DNA from: Hymenolepis diminuta
Lineage: Eukaryota; Platyhelminthes; Cestoda; Cyclophyllidea; Hymenolepididae
Direction: 5' to 3'
Assembly: GCA_900708905.1 (NCBI GenBank)
Contig: CAADRB010000003.1
Location: 2,844,779-2,908,778 of the forward strand
Length of the DNA stretch: 64,000 nucleotides
Below, one piece after another: positions 1 to 12,695 of this stretch. Numbering within the stretch: position 1 is the first letter of the stretch; each line of letters begins with the position of its first letter. The translations under genes and the position numbers were made by a program. Under the pieces are notes generated by a model. It ran no database searches and was not told the origin of the DNA. It saw only the letters and a list, made by a program, of their open reading frames with translations.

Positions 1-1953
1 GGGGGGGGGAAGACTGTCGTACCTGCCATCGGCTGTCATGCGGATGAGACAGACCTCGGTGGGGGTTCCAATGAAGGAACCAAGGACGCCGGCAGTGAGA
101 CCAATTCCGAGCTTGGCCAGGAAAGAAGGTGGAGCACCTGACTTCGATTGATTGCTCACGTATTCAAAGAGACTTGTGTAGATGCCCAGACGTGCCGTGG
201 TGTACGTCGCCTGACGCAACAACCCCGCAGATAATCTGCAGACAAAAATGCCTTTAAAAGTGCATTGTAATCGAGAAAGAGAAATAGCGAAAGCTGAAGT
301 GGTAAATCAAAGAAAATAATAATTGAGGTAACCTGTGATTTAATTGTCAAAATCATCGACACTGATCAATTTTCAACTCATTCCAATTATCATTTTAAAT
401 GAAGGAAAAGGCCAAATAAGAGATCATAAAACCAGGAGCAGAAAAGAATTGATGATATTGGAGAAGGGGTGGAATATATGTGTACGCAGGCATGTCATCT
501 AGACACAGGAGGTCACCGCGACTGGTTTCAACATATCAAGGTGGTTGAATGGGTAGTGAGGCCCTTCACACACTGGGTCTAAAATGGTACTACAAACACG
601 CACAAACGTACCCCACAGGAAGTTTAAAAATTTGCGTAAACATAAAGAAAGTAAGATCATGCATCGTGCATGACGACACGCGTGTAAACAAGACTAGAGG
701 TTGTCAAGCTTATCATTTGTCAGGCTGTCAATTAGAAACGTGCAGATTCACGCGTTGATGGAATGACCATAGGAGGTGGCGGCAGTGGCTATCACAAGAT
801 CTGTAATGGTCACTGCTCTTGAAAGGTAATGAAAGAGGCAGTAACAGCTATAACAACGGGAGAACAGTGGGAGGGAAGCAATAGTCACGAAGAAGCGCTT
901 GAGCAAGTGCCGCCAGAGTAATGGAAGTGAGAGAAGGTAATAAACTGACCCGGTGTAAAGTCTCAAAGCGCCCTCCTGCCGCACGATTGAGGTGAGCGCG
1001 TGAAAGGTGTTGTTGTAGACCTTTGCAGCTCCGCCCTCACCTACCGATAAGAAAATGCGTCAATAAACAAGGCCTTAATTAGCCCATCTATTCTGTGGTG
1101 ATTAATAATAAGCCTGAATATTGCGTGTACATTTAACTCCCTTCTTCTCTTCATGCATATTACAATTATGATGCTACATCTTTCATGAAACAGAAAAGTA
1201 CTTCGGAAATTAAAGTGTAATTATAGTCTGCTGATATATGTATATCAGATCCCCAATTGGTCCTGGTGTGAACAATCTCCCATGTTTATTATGAAGTTAG
1301 AAAAAAATAACAACAAAAGGCTAAGTGAAGTTTATTCTATTAGAATCCATTGAGAGCTATTATACTGTCACAAAAGCACTTATACAGAAGGCTTTAAATA
1401 TATAAAATTAGCAAAAAAAGTTATATAAGTTTGGATTCAATAAAAAATGCAAGAATAATATTACATAATTCTGTTTTGCATTCAAATTTATTAAAAAACA
1501 ATTAGCAGCACACATTGAATTTCAAGTTAAAAAAAACTAATTTAAAAAGTTGCAATTAAATATGTAATACATGAAAATATAAATTCGAAACAAGTTAGAA
1601 AAAAAATAAATGCGGCCGGAAAGGATATTTTAAGATAGATAAAAAAACACTTCGAAATTTACCGCTGATCTGCATACGCGTTTTCACCAAATCCAAGGGT
1701 TGGACAACACAAGTGGCCATCATTCTGCGAGGATACACAAAAACGCAATTATATGACACTTAAAAATTAGTACTAAGTGCAAAAAGTAAATATCTGAATA
1801 TATTGTCCGATAATATAGTCACAACACAACAAAAAATGATAAAACTAAGATAAAAATAACACAAAAAATGTGTAAAAACATGAAATACCCAGCAGAGCCG
1901 CCGAGAACAAATTTCATGTATTTTGGAACTGGTTTCTGAATCTCCTCAGTCAT
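1..1953 (-). CDS. SLC25A11: Mitochondrial 2-oxoglutarate/malate carrier, N-terminal half (partial at window edge)
   Basis: Member of the mitochondrial carrier family. The 2-oxoglutarate carrier exchanges 2-oxoglutarate for malate across the inner membrane (malate-aspartate shuttle). Four coding exons read on the minus strand: 1953-1889 (ATG at 1953), 1724-1663, 1040-950, and 235 to about 23 or to the window edge. Phases join cleanly: GG|A gives Gly, G|GT gives Gly, GG|A gives Gly before LSAGLLRQ. All internal introns are GT-AG. Seen: N-terminus MTEEIQKPVPKYMKFVLGG, carrier signature PLDLVKTRMQ, then LYTGLSAGLLRQATYTTARL and GTPTEVCLIRMTADGR. The last two strings are diagnostic for the oxoglutarate carrier rather than other SLC25 members. 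About 145-150 of roughly 300 residues are present; the C-terminal repeats lie beyond the left edge. The fourth exon either ends at 23 before a GTACGA donor or runs on through the poly-C tract to the edge; both read open. Family call is firm; that exon end is not. Confidence 0.93.
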
Positions 1954-4900
1954 ATCTCCAAGACGTAGTGACAAAATATTGCTTATTCAATCCGTTGGCG
2001 ATTTTTTTCTGAAGTAAAAGAAATTGTCCTAGGGCATATTTATGATAGGCTACAATTTATTACTGATAAACAAAAGTAAGTAAAAATTTATATTTTAAGC
2101 CTTTGAATTGTTTTATGCACCTATCGAGATTTTATTATTTCTTATTAAACTAATTAATAATTTATATAATTGGCACTAATTATATAAAGCTTCCAATATA
2201 AACGGTATAAAACAATTTATATCAATTATCGTTGTACTTTTTAATTTCCACATTGCAGAACTACGTAATCTCAAGGTGTCTTTTTTACTTTTTGTCATCC
2301 TTATCAATATCCACCTGAATTTATATTAGCTTATAAACAAATCTGTTATGGTGAAATCTATGCTAATGATGCAGTGCGAATCCATCAGTTTTTAATAATC
2401 GTTTCATCGATTTGAATTTCGAAAGCGAATTATTTTTTTAGTAATGAATACATAATGAAATTTTTTCTGAGTATAATCATGCTCCTAAAGTATATGAAAA
2501 GGAATTAATTTCAATCTTTAAGGCTCTTATCATAGGGTAATTAATTATTGTTACTTATTACGACCCAACTTTTGGGATCTATCTAATTCAGTGATCGGTA
2601 TTTACTACTAGAAATATTTCATTTAATCTTAAAATGCAACGGAAAATTGAAGATCTTTTCCACTTTATTTAGTGTAGAAATGTGAATCCAACAGTTTGCA
2701 ATTGCTCTTGAAATCTATTTAATGAATTTCCATTAAGCAAATGACATTTATTAAAAATTTCGTAGAATAAACGTTTTTCAATTGATAAAGCATTATAAAC
2801 CGTGATTCAATAAGTATTAACACTTGCAAAAATTCAATAAAAGTTTCGACTGTCTTAGAAAAGCCACTCAAATTTTAAAACATTTAAGTTAACATGTACT
2901 AATGCAGATATACGTTAAAAGTATAAGTAAACCATTTGCATTTGCAGATATTTAAAATTAGGAGCATACGGAAGTAAGGTTATATAAAAAATTTAACGAA
3001 ATCAAAGTTAAATTTATTCATCAAAAGACAATCTAGTACTTAGAATTTATAATTCATATGTAGCACAAATAAATAGTCTCTGCATATTTCAGAATGTTTA
3101 ATTTCGATTTAGCGACCAAGACTGGCAAGAAGTTTTTTCTCACATTTCGTGTCAGATAGCAAGACTAGCACTTTATTCTGACTTAATTCTTGTGAATGTT
3201 CTTTCATCACAATTTATTTAACCCACTAAACGGATTTGTATTTATCATAAAAAAAACAATTCTAGCTAAGAATATGATTGAGAGGCACTTGGGATCATAG
3301 TGTGTTGTGATTTCAATAAATGTCATTTATTTATTTTTTTCTTCACTTAAGAATCGTGTTCTTGAAGCGGATTAGAAAATCATTGTTGTGAATTAGAATA
3401 CGTATATGAATTAAAATTTACTAAAAAAATTAGACAATGAACTATTACAATAATTATTTAGAAAATATAACGGCTCTTTATTTATCTCTTTTATTTGTTT
3501 AAATGCAGCAATATTTGACACTTTTCATAGATCATCCGAGATTTATTTAAGCAAAAACTTTTAGGCGGGTAGTCGAAATGGATGTATTTTTTTGTAATTC
3601 TGATAACAATAACTCTTCTGCACTGTAAAAGTTAATAAATACATTGGCTAAAAATATAACGAATCCTGCAATTCATAATTTCTTCCTAAGCCCCTGCTTA
3701 ACCCTGGACAAAATCTGCTCTTTGGACTTGGGTCAAAATATCTGGCCTGTTCTCTTAGATTTCTGCCTTTATAATTACACTATAGTAAATTAGTTAGGTG
3801 CTTTCTATTAATCTGATGGTTGCTAAGCATGGATCGATGGGAATTACTCTCTGCATAAGAGTATTGATCATTCCATTTTGTTACATATCATCCAAAAATT
3901 TGTTCTCCAGTGTACACGTCTCAATGCTGAAAAAGCCGGGATACATTGAACTTTATTTCCTTTCGTTATTGAAGAAAGTTGTCATTTTCTTGGAAACGTG
4001 TTAGCGAGTCCTCAAGAATGTCTTATAATCTGTCTTGTTTTTCCTTGCTGTGAGGTACTAAATTTCAAATAATGATATTTAAACAATCCATTTTGTTTTG
4101 AATTTTCTGTGAAATCTAATTTCGTACATGTTTTTTCCCAAAGGAACATGTAAAGTGTTTGCTGCATAAGCGATCTCTGTCAATTTCCCACTAGTAGTCA
4201 AATGCGCAAATTAGAATTTATTTAATAATTACGCTAAAACTCAACTTATTTTTAACATTTGTACATTTTTACAATTGTATCAACTTATAACAATTGAGAA
4301 ATTTTTCATACCATTTCAGTGAGAAATTGTTCGGTACAAGTAGTTTATAAAAGCTGACGATTTTTATAATTTAATTTGTTAGGTCATATATTTTTCCTCT
4401 TCAATTTGCTAGGCGCAATGATTTAAATGAGAAACAATTGTACTTTAATTGCCTTTACTGATTCTCAATTTTATTCACTTAATATTTATTTTGTGAAAGT
4501 TGTGATTTTTGAATCGGCATTTTATAACTGAGCGGTGATACGCGAAATCTGACTGATAAATCATGTGCTTTAGCGCATTTCATAAGAATGGTTTGAGAAA
4601 TTGGAAGAGTTTTGTTTGTCGCTGCTATCACCATATGCCACCCGTGTCAAAGTCTGGGAAGTTTCTCTTCGGTGTTCTACTGTGGTGGACAAAATATGTA
4701 ATTCCTCTTAAATTTAAATTATAATAGAACACTTTTAATATTTTGCAAATATATAGACATACACTCGACTTCTCAGCATTATAGATGCGACTTTCTTCCT
4801 ACTTACAATTTCCTGTGTGATAATGTGTAAAGAAATTCACCTTCCCTTTCCCATGAGAAAATTGACAAAAATGAGTGCATGGACCTTTGGAAAGATAATA

Positions 4901-5439
4901 TAACAGCATTTGATAGGGAAATCACACCAGCAAAGATTTGTCAGAATTAATGCGCAGATTGCAAAGAGTCACGCATCCATATTTTACCATTTTCACCCAA
5001 CATTATTGGAGGCAACCAATGCCCATATCCAAATCATTTATGTACACTCAAACTCAAAATTAAAAGATTCAAACAATGATTCGACTTAAAGTTGCACTAA
5101 TTTAATCAGTTAAAGGATCTCGATCAAGTTAGTCTGATCCCAAGAAGAAGACGAAAGTACGGTAATTGATAAACGCTTTTTCTTCCACTGTAGTAACAGT
5201 TTTCTCTTCTCTTTCATAGTGAGAATAAATGAACATACTCGAAATAATTAATTAACTGGTAGAGTGCTTAGTTTACCCTACGTAACCGGATAGGGTAAAG
5301 CTTAAAAATCTTTGAATTTTCTTCTCTTTCCTCTCTACTGCTATTTTGTTGACATTTTAGGGTTGTCAGCTGAAATCATATTATTTGGCGAAGTATTTTT
5401 GTAAGAGGACTCGATGTTTTGAAAACTGACAGTGAAAAG
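1954..5439. other. Intergenic AT-rich DNA
   Basis: About 3.5 kb upstream of the carrier gene. I see no coding exon, RNA gene or recognisable repeat family here. It is very AT-rich with many short homopolymer runs. The only structured element noted is a 9-bp inverted repeat at 5272-5280/5291-5299 (arms TTTACCCTA and TAGGGTAAA, 10-nt loop), just before the first trace of the gypsy relic. The carrier promoter presumably lies within the first few hundred bases above 1953, but no TATA or other motif is convincing. Confidence 0.6.
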
Positions 5440-6385
5440 GTTTATGAAAATAGGTGAGCATAAGAAAATCTTGGAAAAGCAGCAAAAACATTTCGCGAAA
5501 CTAATGGAATATGCAGAATTTATACTGCATCGATAACACCAGGAAGGCTTCTTGAAATTAATTCAAGGTTTTCGAAGCATCTGAACCCGAGTCCTGAATA
5601 ATTAGAAACCTTCATCCCTAAATTGGGCTCTAGCAACTTCATTTTACAGATTCGTGAATTTCACCATGATTCACTAACAGGTTTCATAAATGTAAAAATA
5701 TATTTAGAAAATACCTGGCGGCCATCCCTGTGGTGAAAAGAAATAGAAGCTTACATGTTTTTACAAAGGAACCGAATGATCTCATATACGATCCAATCGT
5801 ATTCATCCTCTGAGAATATTCGGCGAAAAATCATTGAAACTTCGCTAATGCTTCAATTATTCAACATTGAATAAAAAATCTGATGAGGGATATCTTGATT
5901 ATGTTAATATGGGTATTCTGAACAATCGGACTTCAAATCTATTTCAAACGACCACTTTGAGTGCCTTTTGTTCATCTGCGGTCTGGGAGATCCTTGCTAT
6001 CCTGTTATATCCGTGTAAGATTTCCTAATATGATTGTACAAATCATGATATCACCTTACCGAATTTAGGTATAGACATGGTCCTGGATGACACAACTATG
6101 CTCCAGCAGAACACCAGTGAACATGGCTATGCCAAGAGAATTGCACAACCGTCCAGGAAGAAGAGGCATGAAAATATTTCAAATAAGAAACCCCATCACC
6201 GTGTTGGGTGTGCGGCGAAGTGCACAACTGCTGTAAATTGTTCTTACAGTAGTCAAATCCGTAATGTCTGTGGAGGAAAGGATATACAGGGGAGAAGCGC
6301 CAGAGTGAAACGAAAAAACAGTTAAAGATCTTTTAATGGTCCTCATTTTGTCATTTCAACCCGTTAAAACAGAAGTTCTAATATG

Positions 6386-6640
6386 CGACAGTACGTAGCC
6401 TTGATGATTAATGATAAAAAAGTCAAGTTGAAATCGAATACTGCCTCTGACATCACATAGACCACAGAAAAACATAGAGAACCTTTCTCTGTCCAATTCT
6501 AAGATCGATAAACCTTATGGCTAGAAACGCTTCTAATGACGCTTTGAAATTGGAAAGTGAAGTTAACTGTCAGGTTTGCCCTGGTGAGCAGAAAATTACT
6601 GCAGAATGCTTTGTAACAAATTAGCCTGACTGGGATCTTT
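6386..6640 (+). pseudogene. Retroelement aspartic protease remnant with lost catalytic residue
   Basis: Within relic copy 1. In the frame starting at 6386 the protein reads RQYVALMINDKKVKLKSNTA then SDIT and a TAG stop. Retropepsins of this clade carry Asp in the D-T/S-A triad; here the codon at 6437-6439 is AAT (Asn). A downstream segment (about 6530-6640) still resembles the rest of the domain, with a stop near 6623. The mutation and stops show a dead enzyme. Confidence 0.65.
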
Positions 6641-6960
6641 TGAGTCTCGACTACATGGACGAATTGAATCTGCTGAAGTAGATCATCCAGCTCCTTGACA
6701 AAAAATCATCAATCACTCAGGTGACAGAATGAAAAATCAGCTCGATGAATGTCAAAGGCGGAAAAAAAATCACACAAAGAATTCTAGTGAACCAGCTGGT
6801 AAAACAGACAAGAGTAGCGAATCTGATATTGGGATGACTGAGGATGGAAGGAATATAATCAAACGCTTTTCTTCAGTATTCAAATACAGCCTAAGTCGAC
6901 GTACAAAAAATCTCAAGGAGCGAATAGAACATTTACCTGAACGCATTACCCTTTGTGGTT

Positions 6961-7927
6961 TCCATTTGAGGCAAGAGAAGTGTAAGATCTCCATGGAGTA
7001 CATCAAATATCTTCACTTCATAGTCCACTCGGCGAGTCGCCATCCTAATGCTGAACGATTTCGAGCTATTGTGGGCATGCCGTCTCCAATCAATATTCAA
7101 ACTCTTCGTTCATTCCTCCCATTAATCGGTTACTACAACTGCTTCCCACCTTTCCTGTATGCAGTTTGTTGACCATTGAATCGTCTTCTCCAGAATGGCA
7201 ATACTTGGCACTGGTCTGCTAATTGTCGGAACTGAAATCCATGCTGCAGTCATATATGCTTCTGACTCATTATAATTCAGAATGGCCGATAGTCATCCTG
7301 GCAGATACTTCGAGTTACGATGCAGGAGCAGTGAGCTTGCATGTTTTCCCAGATGTTGCAGAGAGGAGCGTGGCTCATGCATTCCGATCCCTGACACCAA
7401 CAGACACCAAGAATCATGAACAAATCGAGAAAGAAGCACTTGCCACAAACTTATCTACGGTCGTCACTTTACTCTTCTGACAAACCACATGTCCTCGATG
7501 CCAATCTTTGGATCTAAGCGAGGCATTTCGACGTATTCGGTCAGCTGTCTTTTGCGCCAGCAATAATTTTGATAGCATGTGACTTCGAAATAAAATATTA
7601 AAAGACTACTAAGTTCGGGCAAGCAGATGAACTATCACGGTTAATTGCCAATTAACAAATATCTGTGGAAGAAACCGTCATCGCATGCAAATCTCTGGAA
7701 AAGGGCGTATGTTGCAGGTTGGCTGACTCTATGCGATATATTCCCCTCACGGCTGTGAAAATGAATCACGCTTCAGTTAAAAATTCGGTCACCAGAAAAT
7801 CCAATCCTTAAAAGAAGACATGCTGGATCTATTCCACCGTTGCAAGGCATTTTCTATTGTCGGCTCCTGTTCGATGTTTAATGAGAGAGGTATCCTACTC
7901 GCTACACTCAAGTAAGGAGTTCTTCGA
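6961..7927 (+). repeat. 967-bp repeat unit, copy A (identical to 30159-31125)
   Basis: This block covers the C-terminal RT, the RNase H remnant and part of the linker to integrase of relic copy 1. Reading both copies side by side, I found no substitution or indel between it and 30159-31125 (constant offset 23198). Shared disabling stops are included. Identity ends abruptly at 7927/31125. On the left it decays into a divergent but related segment of about 40-60 bp. Confidence 0.9.
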
Positions 7928-10924
7928 CAAGTTCACACGAGTCATACAGGAATAAACTGAATGGAAACGTTAGCGAGGGGATAAGCAGACTGGCCGAGAA
8001 TGAATACAGACAGAAATTCCTGTCCAAGGCTGTCTCAAATGTTGAAACGTCTTGGTTGATAGGGTAAAGTACATATTGACTTTACTGTCCTATCAATGGC
8101 ACTGCCTATTTAATATTGGTGGACCCAAACCCCAAGTGGCCATAAGTAATGTCAATACCATCAGAAATACTGCAGCGACTGCTAGCGCTGTTGATGACAT
8201 CTTTATGACGCATGGTTTCTCAGAACTGCTGGTGTTCTGAACAATAGAACACGGTTCTGTTCGTCCCAGCTCAAAGAATACAGCTGACAAAGAACTACTT
8301 ATCACATCTGCACGCTCCCATTTCACCCACAATCAAACGGCTGGGCAGAGAGGTTTGTGGACACGTTCAAAATGGTCCTGCTGAAGGCGAAGTGGAGAGA
8401 GCGATGGTAGGAATTTATTCGGAAGTTCCTACTGAGCTAAAGAACGACACCGCATCCAATGCTGGCGGGTAAATTGCTTGCAGGACTACTAATGGGGAGA
8501 ACAGTTCAAACCAACAACCATGCTGTGATACCGAGAAACAAAATAAACGAACCAGTGAAAAGTCATGCAATATTGTACTCACTATTGGTGATCTCATGTC
8601 TGCTCCTGATTTCCGAATTAATTCCTATGGAACGGCTGGAACCTTGGTTAAACGACAAGTAAAGTCATCTATAAGATCCGGATATATGATGCTATTTGTA
8701 TTAGACAGAAACAAAGTGAGGTCATTCATTGCTGAAACAAATCAACCCCACTTTACTTCTTGTTAAAAATTTCCAACCTTTCAACAAGCAAATTGAGTAA
8801 AACTCAAGAAAGAACTCTAGAAAAAGAAATTCGCTGTTCAAAAAGGACTAGTTGAAGGTTTGGAAGAATTGTGATGGTTTCGAAGTTGGAGTCATAAAAT
8901 ACAAAAATAAGCAGCTTAAAGGGGAGTCGTCAAGGAGAAGTTAAAAGTGGACAAATTATTAAATATTTTTTCCTACAGGATACTAATATTGCTTTATGTT
9001 TTCTTCCCTTTTATAATGACAATAACGTTTACTCATTAATTTTTTTATTTTCTCTAATGAACAACCTTGTACAGTGCACATTTTTACCATCTGAACACAA
9101 AGATCTAACATCTTTAAATTTGTCTTCTCTTTTCCTCTCTACGACAATGTTTGTGAATGTTTGAGAATTTTTACCCGGAATTAAATTAACAAAAAATTTT
9201 ATTTAATTGGCATTTAAATGAACCAGTTTCAACCTCTAATATTTTAAAAATTTTGTGTACTTGCAAATAACTAGGAACGCCTGTTAATTGGATTCGTTAA
9301 CCGCAGCTTCACGTAAAGTGGGATTTGTTGAACGATGTCAGTGTTTGTTTATCTCATTACCAAGTCCAGAGAAAGAGACGCGAATATGAAAGACACAGTG
9401 CATCCCGTCTTTGAACCACTGGCCGAAAGTTGTTCAGAGTGTTTGTAATTTGAAGGAAACAGGCATTTGCAACTATCTCATTATTTATTTGAAGGTGGAA
9501 CACACAAATTAGTAAGGAGAGAACAAATATACGGGGTGGGCGCAAAGATGCAAACATGATATTTCTGCTCTATCTGAGCAGTGCTTGTCAAAAAAGAAGA
9601 GACATACGAATGTTCGACTCACCCTTTATTAATGATAGAGTTTTATTTACTTCATTATGTTCAAGTGAATTTCTAGGACACCGATAGAGAGAAGGATAGT
9701 CGTGGATCGACAATACCAACTACTGTAATGGTAATACGTTAAAAAAATTAATGAAGAGTTAGATTATTGAATTTCAGCCACTTAGCTGTGGAGAAGACGA
9801 CATTTTAAAGTTTTCGTTCAACCCACCTTATTTATATGCATGCCGTTCGGTTAAGACAGCCATTGATTCTGCTTAGACTATACCATTCTACCCACCGCAC
9901 ATGCTGACCCATAACCCCGTGTTGACCTGATCATCATATGACAGGTTTTCGTGGTTGTTCATCAGTCGTACAAAGAGCCGTAACGGTCATTTTTGTTTTG
10001 CATAATTCAGTGTGAGCAGCTTTATTAATGATCGGGTTGCATACACAGAGCAATGACACCTGTTCCCCTCCACTTTGCACTTCATCTTTGTTCTCCTCTC
10101 TTTTTCGCCTGTTTCTTTAACTTGTTCAATACATTGCCGATCCAAATAAACACCTATTCAAATTTTACAAAATGTGTTGCTTTCTGATACTATTTAGGAG
10201 GATCATTATTTCTTTTAGGGGATATTTAGTCCGTGTAATCCCAACTTTCAGTTCCAAATTGTCCATATAAAAAGCATTAGCGAGGAAAGGGAAGACAAAT
10301 TAAAAGAAATTTTTGCATTATATGCAGTTAACTCGGATAAACTGCGCCCTGTGCAGGGTTACTTATTGGAAATAACATTTAGTCATTAAATTACTTTTCT
10401 CTCTGAACACATATGAAAGAGAAGAAGACATAAAAAATGTCGATTTAGTCAAGAGAAAAATCTACAATGTTTGCCAAACTTGCATTTCCTCTTTCCTAAA
10501 ACTAATTCAATTTTTTCAGTTCTCACTACGAGAGTCGTCACCAAAAAATTGAACTTGTCTTTCTCCGGAGATTCAACTTCAACCTAAATGTAGCGCAATG
10601 GCTTTTGTGGATTAATATGCTTAGGACTTGCTGAGCGAGCTCTGGAAAACTCATTTTTGCCTCCCAAATTTGGGCGCTGAAGTCCTTAAAAGTTCCTTCT
10701 TTTGTCAATATTTTGTGGCAATGGAAATTAAGTAATTAATTAATTAAACTAAACTGCCTTATGAAATCGTATTGGATACTTAAAAAGCCATTATGCCATC
10801 ACAACCTTTAGGAGAAAAAATGAAATTGGATGGCAAGATCGACTATTTTAATTAAACAACCGGTGACAAATTGTGAAATTTGAATTTTGGAATGTGAACT
10901 ACCCATTAACTGACTTTGATGCAA

Positions 10925-10946
10925 CTTGAATAAAAAAATCAAGCAG
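10925..10946. repeat. 22-nt self-complementary repeat, copy 1
   Basis: CTTGA, an A-rich centre containing AATAAA, then TCAAG followed by CAG. The same 22 nt recur exactly at 12674-12695. The ends can pair into a short hairpin. Function unknown; it may be the tip of a small dispersed element. Confidence 0.6.
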
Positions 10947-12673
10947 GGTAAGATGCGCGGATACCTCGACTTAACTCAACATCTTTTCGATCTCTTATTT
11001 AATTTCCCATCGGACTTGCTGATAACTAACCTTCATTGTTTTCCATAGTAATAATAGTAAAATATTTAGCATGAGTAGCGAAATAATAACTTCAAAAGGA
11101 TAAAATAAACGGATAATAAAGTTCAGATTTAATAATAAGATAGGTTTTGTGGTATTCAACACCATGAAAACAAATTGGATTGATAATTGGATCTCATACC
11201 TGCGCACAGCTTCTCCCGAAGAGCGTGCTCTTTCTCTCCTTCGTATGGTCCGATCCCCAAAGCTACTGATGAAATAGGTTCTTAAAGGAAATGCTTTGTG
11301 GCAACAGAGCTTTTTCACAACTTTCTTAAATTCCTGTCAATTAAACAAAAATCAAGGTGGGTTTAATTTGGTCAACAAAGTTTTGCCTCCCCGAAATTCC
11401 CATTAAAATTTTTTGCCGGTCTCATGCTTTCCCACGCGATTATATTTTGCTTGTTAGGATACCACCGCATTTATGGTGGGAAAAATTATGAAATAAGGAG
11501 GAAGGTTTACGCCTTCCTTGATTTCGCCATTTTTGGTTGAACCTTTGTTTATAAGAAATGAGAGTTCCAGCCGCAATTAGTGCCATTTTTAAGAGGTCAT
11601 CAGGACTTCAGATTGTACATGTGCAAATAAGAAACTGCTGTGCAATACCAATCAGAAATATTCATTTCTCTCCGAAAAAACCTAAAAATTCGTCTAAATT
11701 TTCAAAATTCTGTTGAATTTTATGGGCATTGCGCGGTATTTGGCTCACGAGGATATAAACGAAGACATCCATCTCGGATTTTCTTTTATAGTTGAGCTCT
11801 GCGGCTCTTTGGGTTAATTCGGAGCTAACAGAATATCATAACACCAGGATGTATATATTCGAAATGAATATACACATAAAAAGCGATATGGCAGGAAGTA
11901 GGATCTGCGGTAGGTTGAGCAAAAAGAGTGCGTCTAAAATGAAGCAGAACCTAATTCAGTTTCTGTGGACTGATAGTGGTCGAGCGTTGGACCAAGTCAG
12001 GTCACAGGGAGAATAATTACTGTGAGGACCTCAAAATCAAGAGTGACATTAAATGTTTGAGGACAAAGCAGCCAAAGAATGGTCGTCGACATCTTAGCCC
12101 ATTTCTAATACCCAACCTTTGACAGTAGGAATAAAGTGAATATTAGTATGAACAAGGAGTGTTTAAATTGAACATTACAGCCGTCTTTGTTTAACCTGGT
12201 CGGTCGTGTTCAGTTAGTTTGATTTTACATTGTTTAGGAACATTCGTGATTTACAGAGAAGACAAGTCACTTCATTAAAGCATTCACGTGTTGCCAAAAA
12301 TTGAGACAAGTGATCAGCAAAAATATATTTTGTCAAATTGAAAGCGTTGAAGATTCTGTCTACTTATGACTTCCAGCACATGGTTCAGTGCACTTAATTA
12401 TCATAAGAATGAGAATTCAAATGCTTATAACAGTTTGCCTTTCATCGTTTCATTCCAGGTGGAATGGACCAAGAAAATATCAAAAGATAAAAGTGGAAGA
12501 AACCCACAAGGAAGTCTTAAATTTACACGCATTTATTCAAAGACCATTACTGATTTTTCAACGATTTAGTTCGGCGAGGGGATCTTCCCGAGTATCACGA
12601 TATCTTGTATTTTTTTATTCAAAAGACATTTCGAATTATTTATAAAACCATCCCCAAAATCATTCCTGATTCG

Positions 12674-12695
12674 CTTGAATAAAAAAATCAAGCAG
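12674..12695. repeat. 22-nt self-complementary repeat, copy 2
   Basis: Exact second occurrence of the sequence at 10925-10946, 1.75 kb away. The flanks do not match beyond the 22 nt, except for a G to A change in the next base context, so no larger repeat unit was seen. Confidence 0.6.

Larger units (their letters stand above)
5440..8665 (+). mobile_element. Decayed Ty3/gypsy-type LTR retrotransposon relic (gag-pol), copy 1
   Basis: Read across frames, the order is that of a Ty3/gypsy element. A gag-like stretch starts near 5450 (KKILEKQQKHFAKLME) and continues near 5950 (HFECLLFICGLGDP). A zinc-knuckle remnant CWVCGEVH lies at 6201-6224. An aspartic-protease remnant (about 6386-6640) has VKLKSNTASDIT where the catalytic Asp is expected. 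Reverse transcriptase C-terminus (HLRQEKCKISMEYIKYL, about 6960-7170), RNase H (about 7223-7530) and integrase/C-terminal traces (about 8090-8660, ending with LLMGRTVQTNNHAVIP) follow. Frames change and stops interrupt repeatedly, so it is not active. Most of the N-terminal RT appears deleted: the protease-RT linker (around 6870) runs directly into the RT thumb side. No LTRs or target-site duplication were recognised. No intact gene is left; the family call rests on the domain order. Confidence 0.85.

Noticed and set aside
5245..5310. Possible tRNA gene
   Set aside because: A D-arm-like TGGTAGAG and a paired stem are present, but the loop is 10 nt rather than 7 and no T-arm/B box follows.
6961..7927. 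Treating the repeated RT/RNase H blocks as live genes
   Set aside because: Both copies carry the same internal stops and lack continuous frames, LTRs and key residues.
10995..11318. 107-codon minus-strand open frame
   Set aside because: Hydrophobic, AT-driven composition with no domain or gene context.
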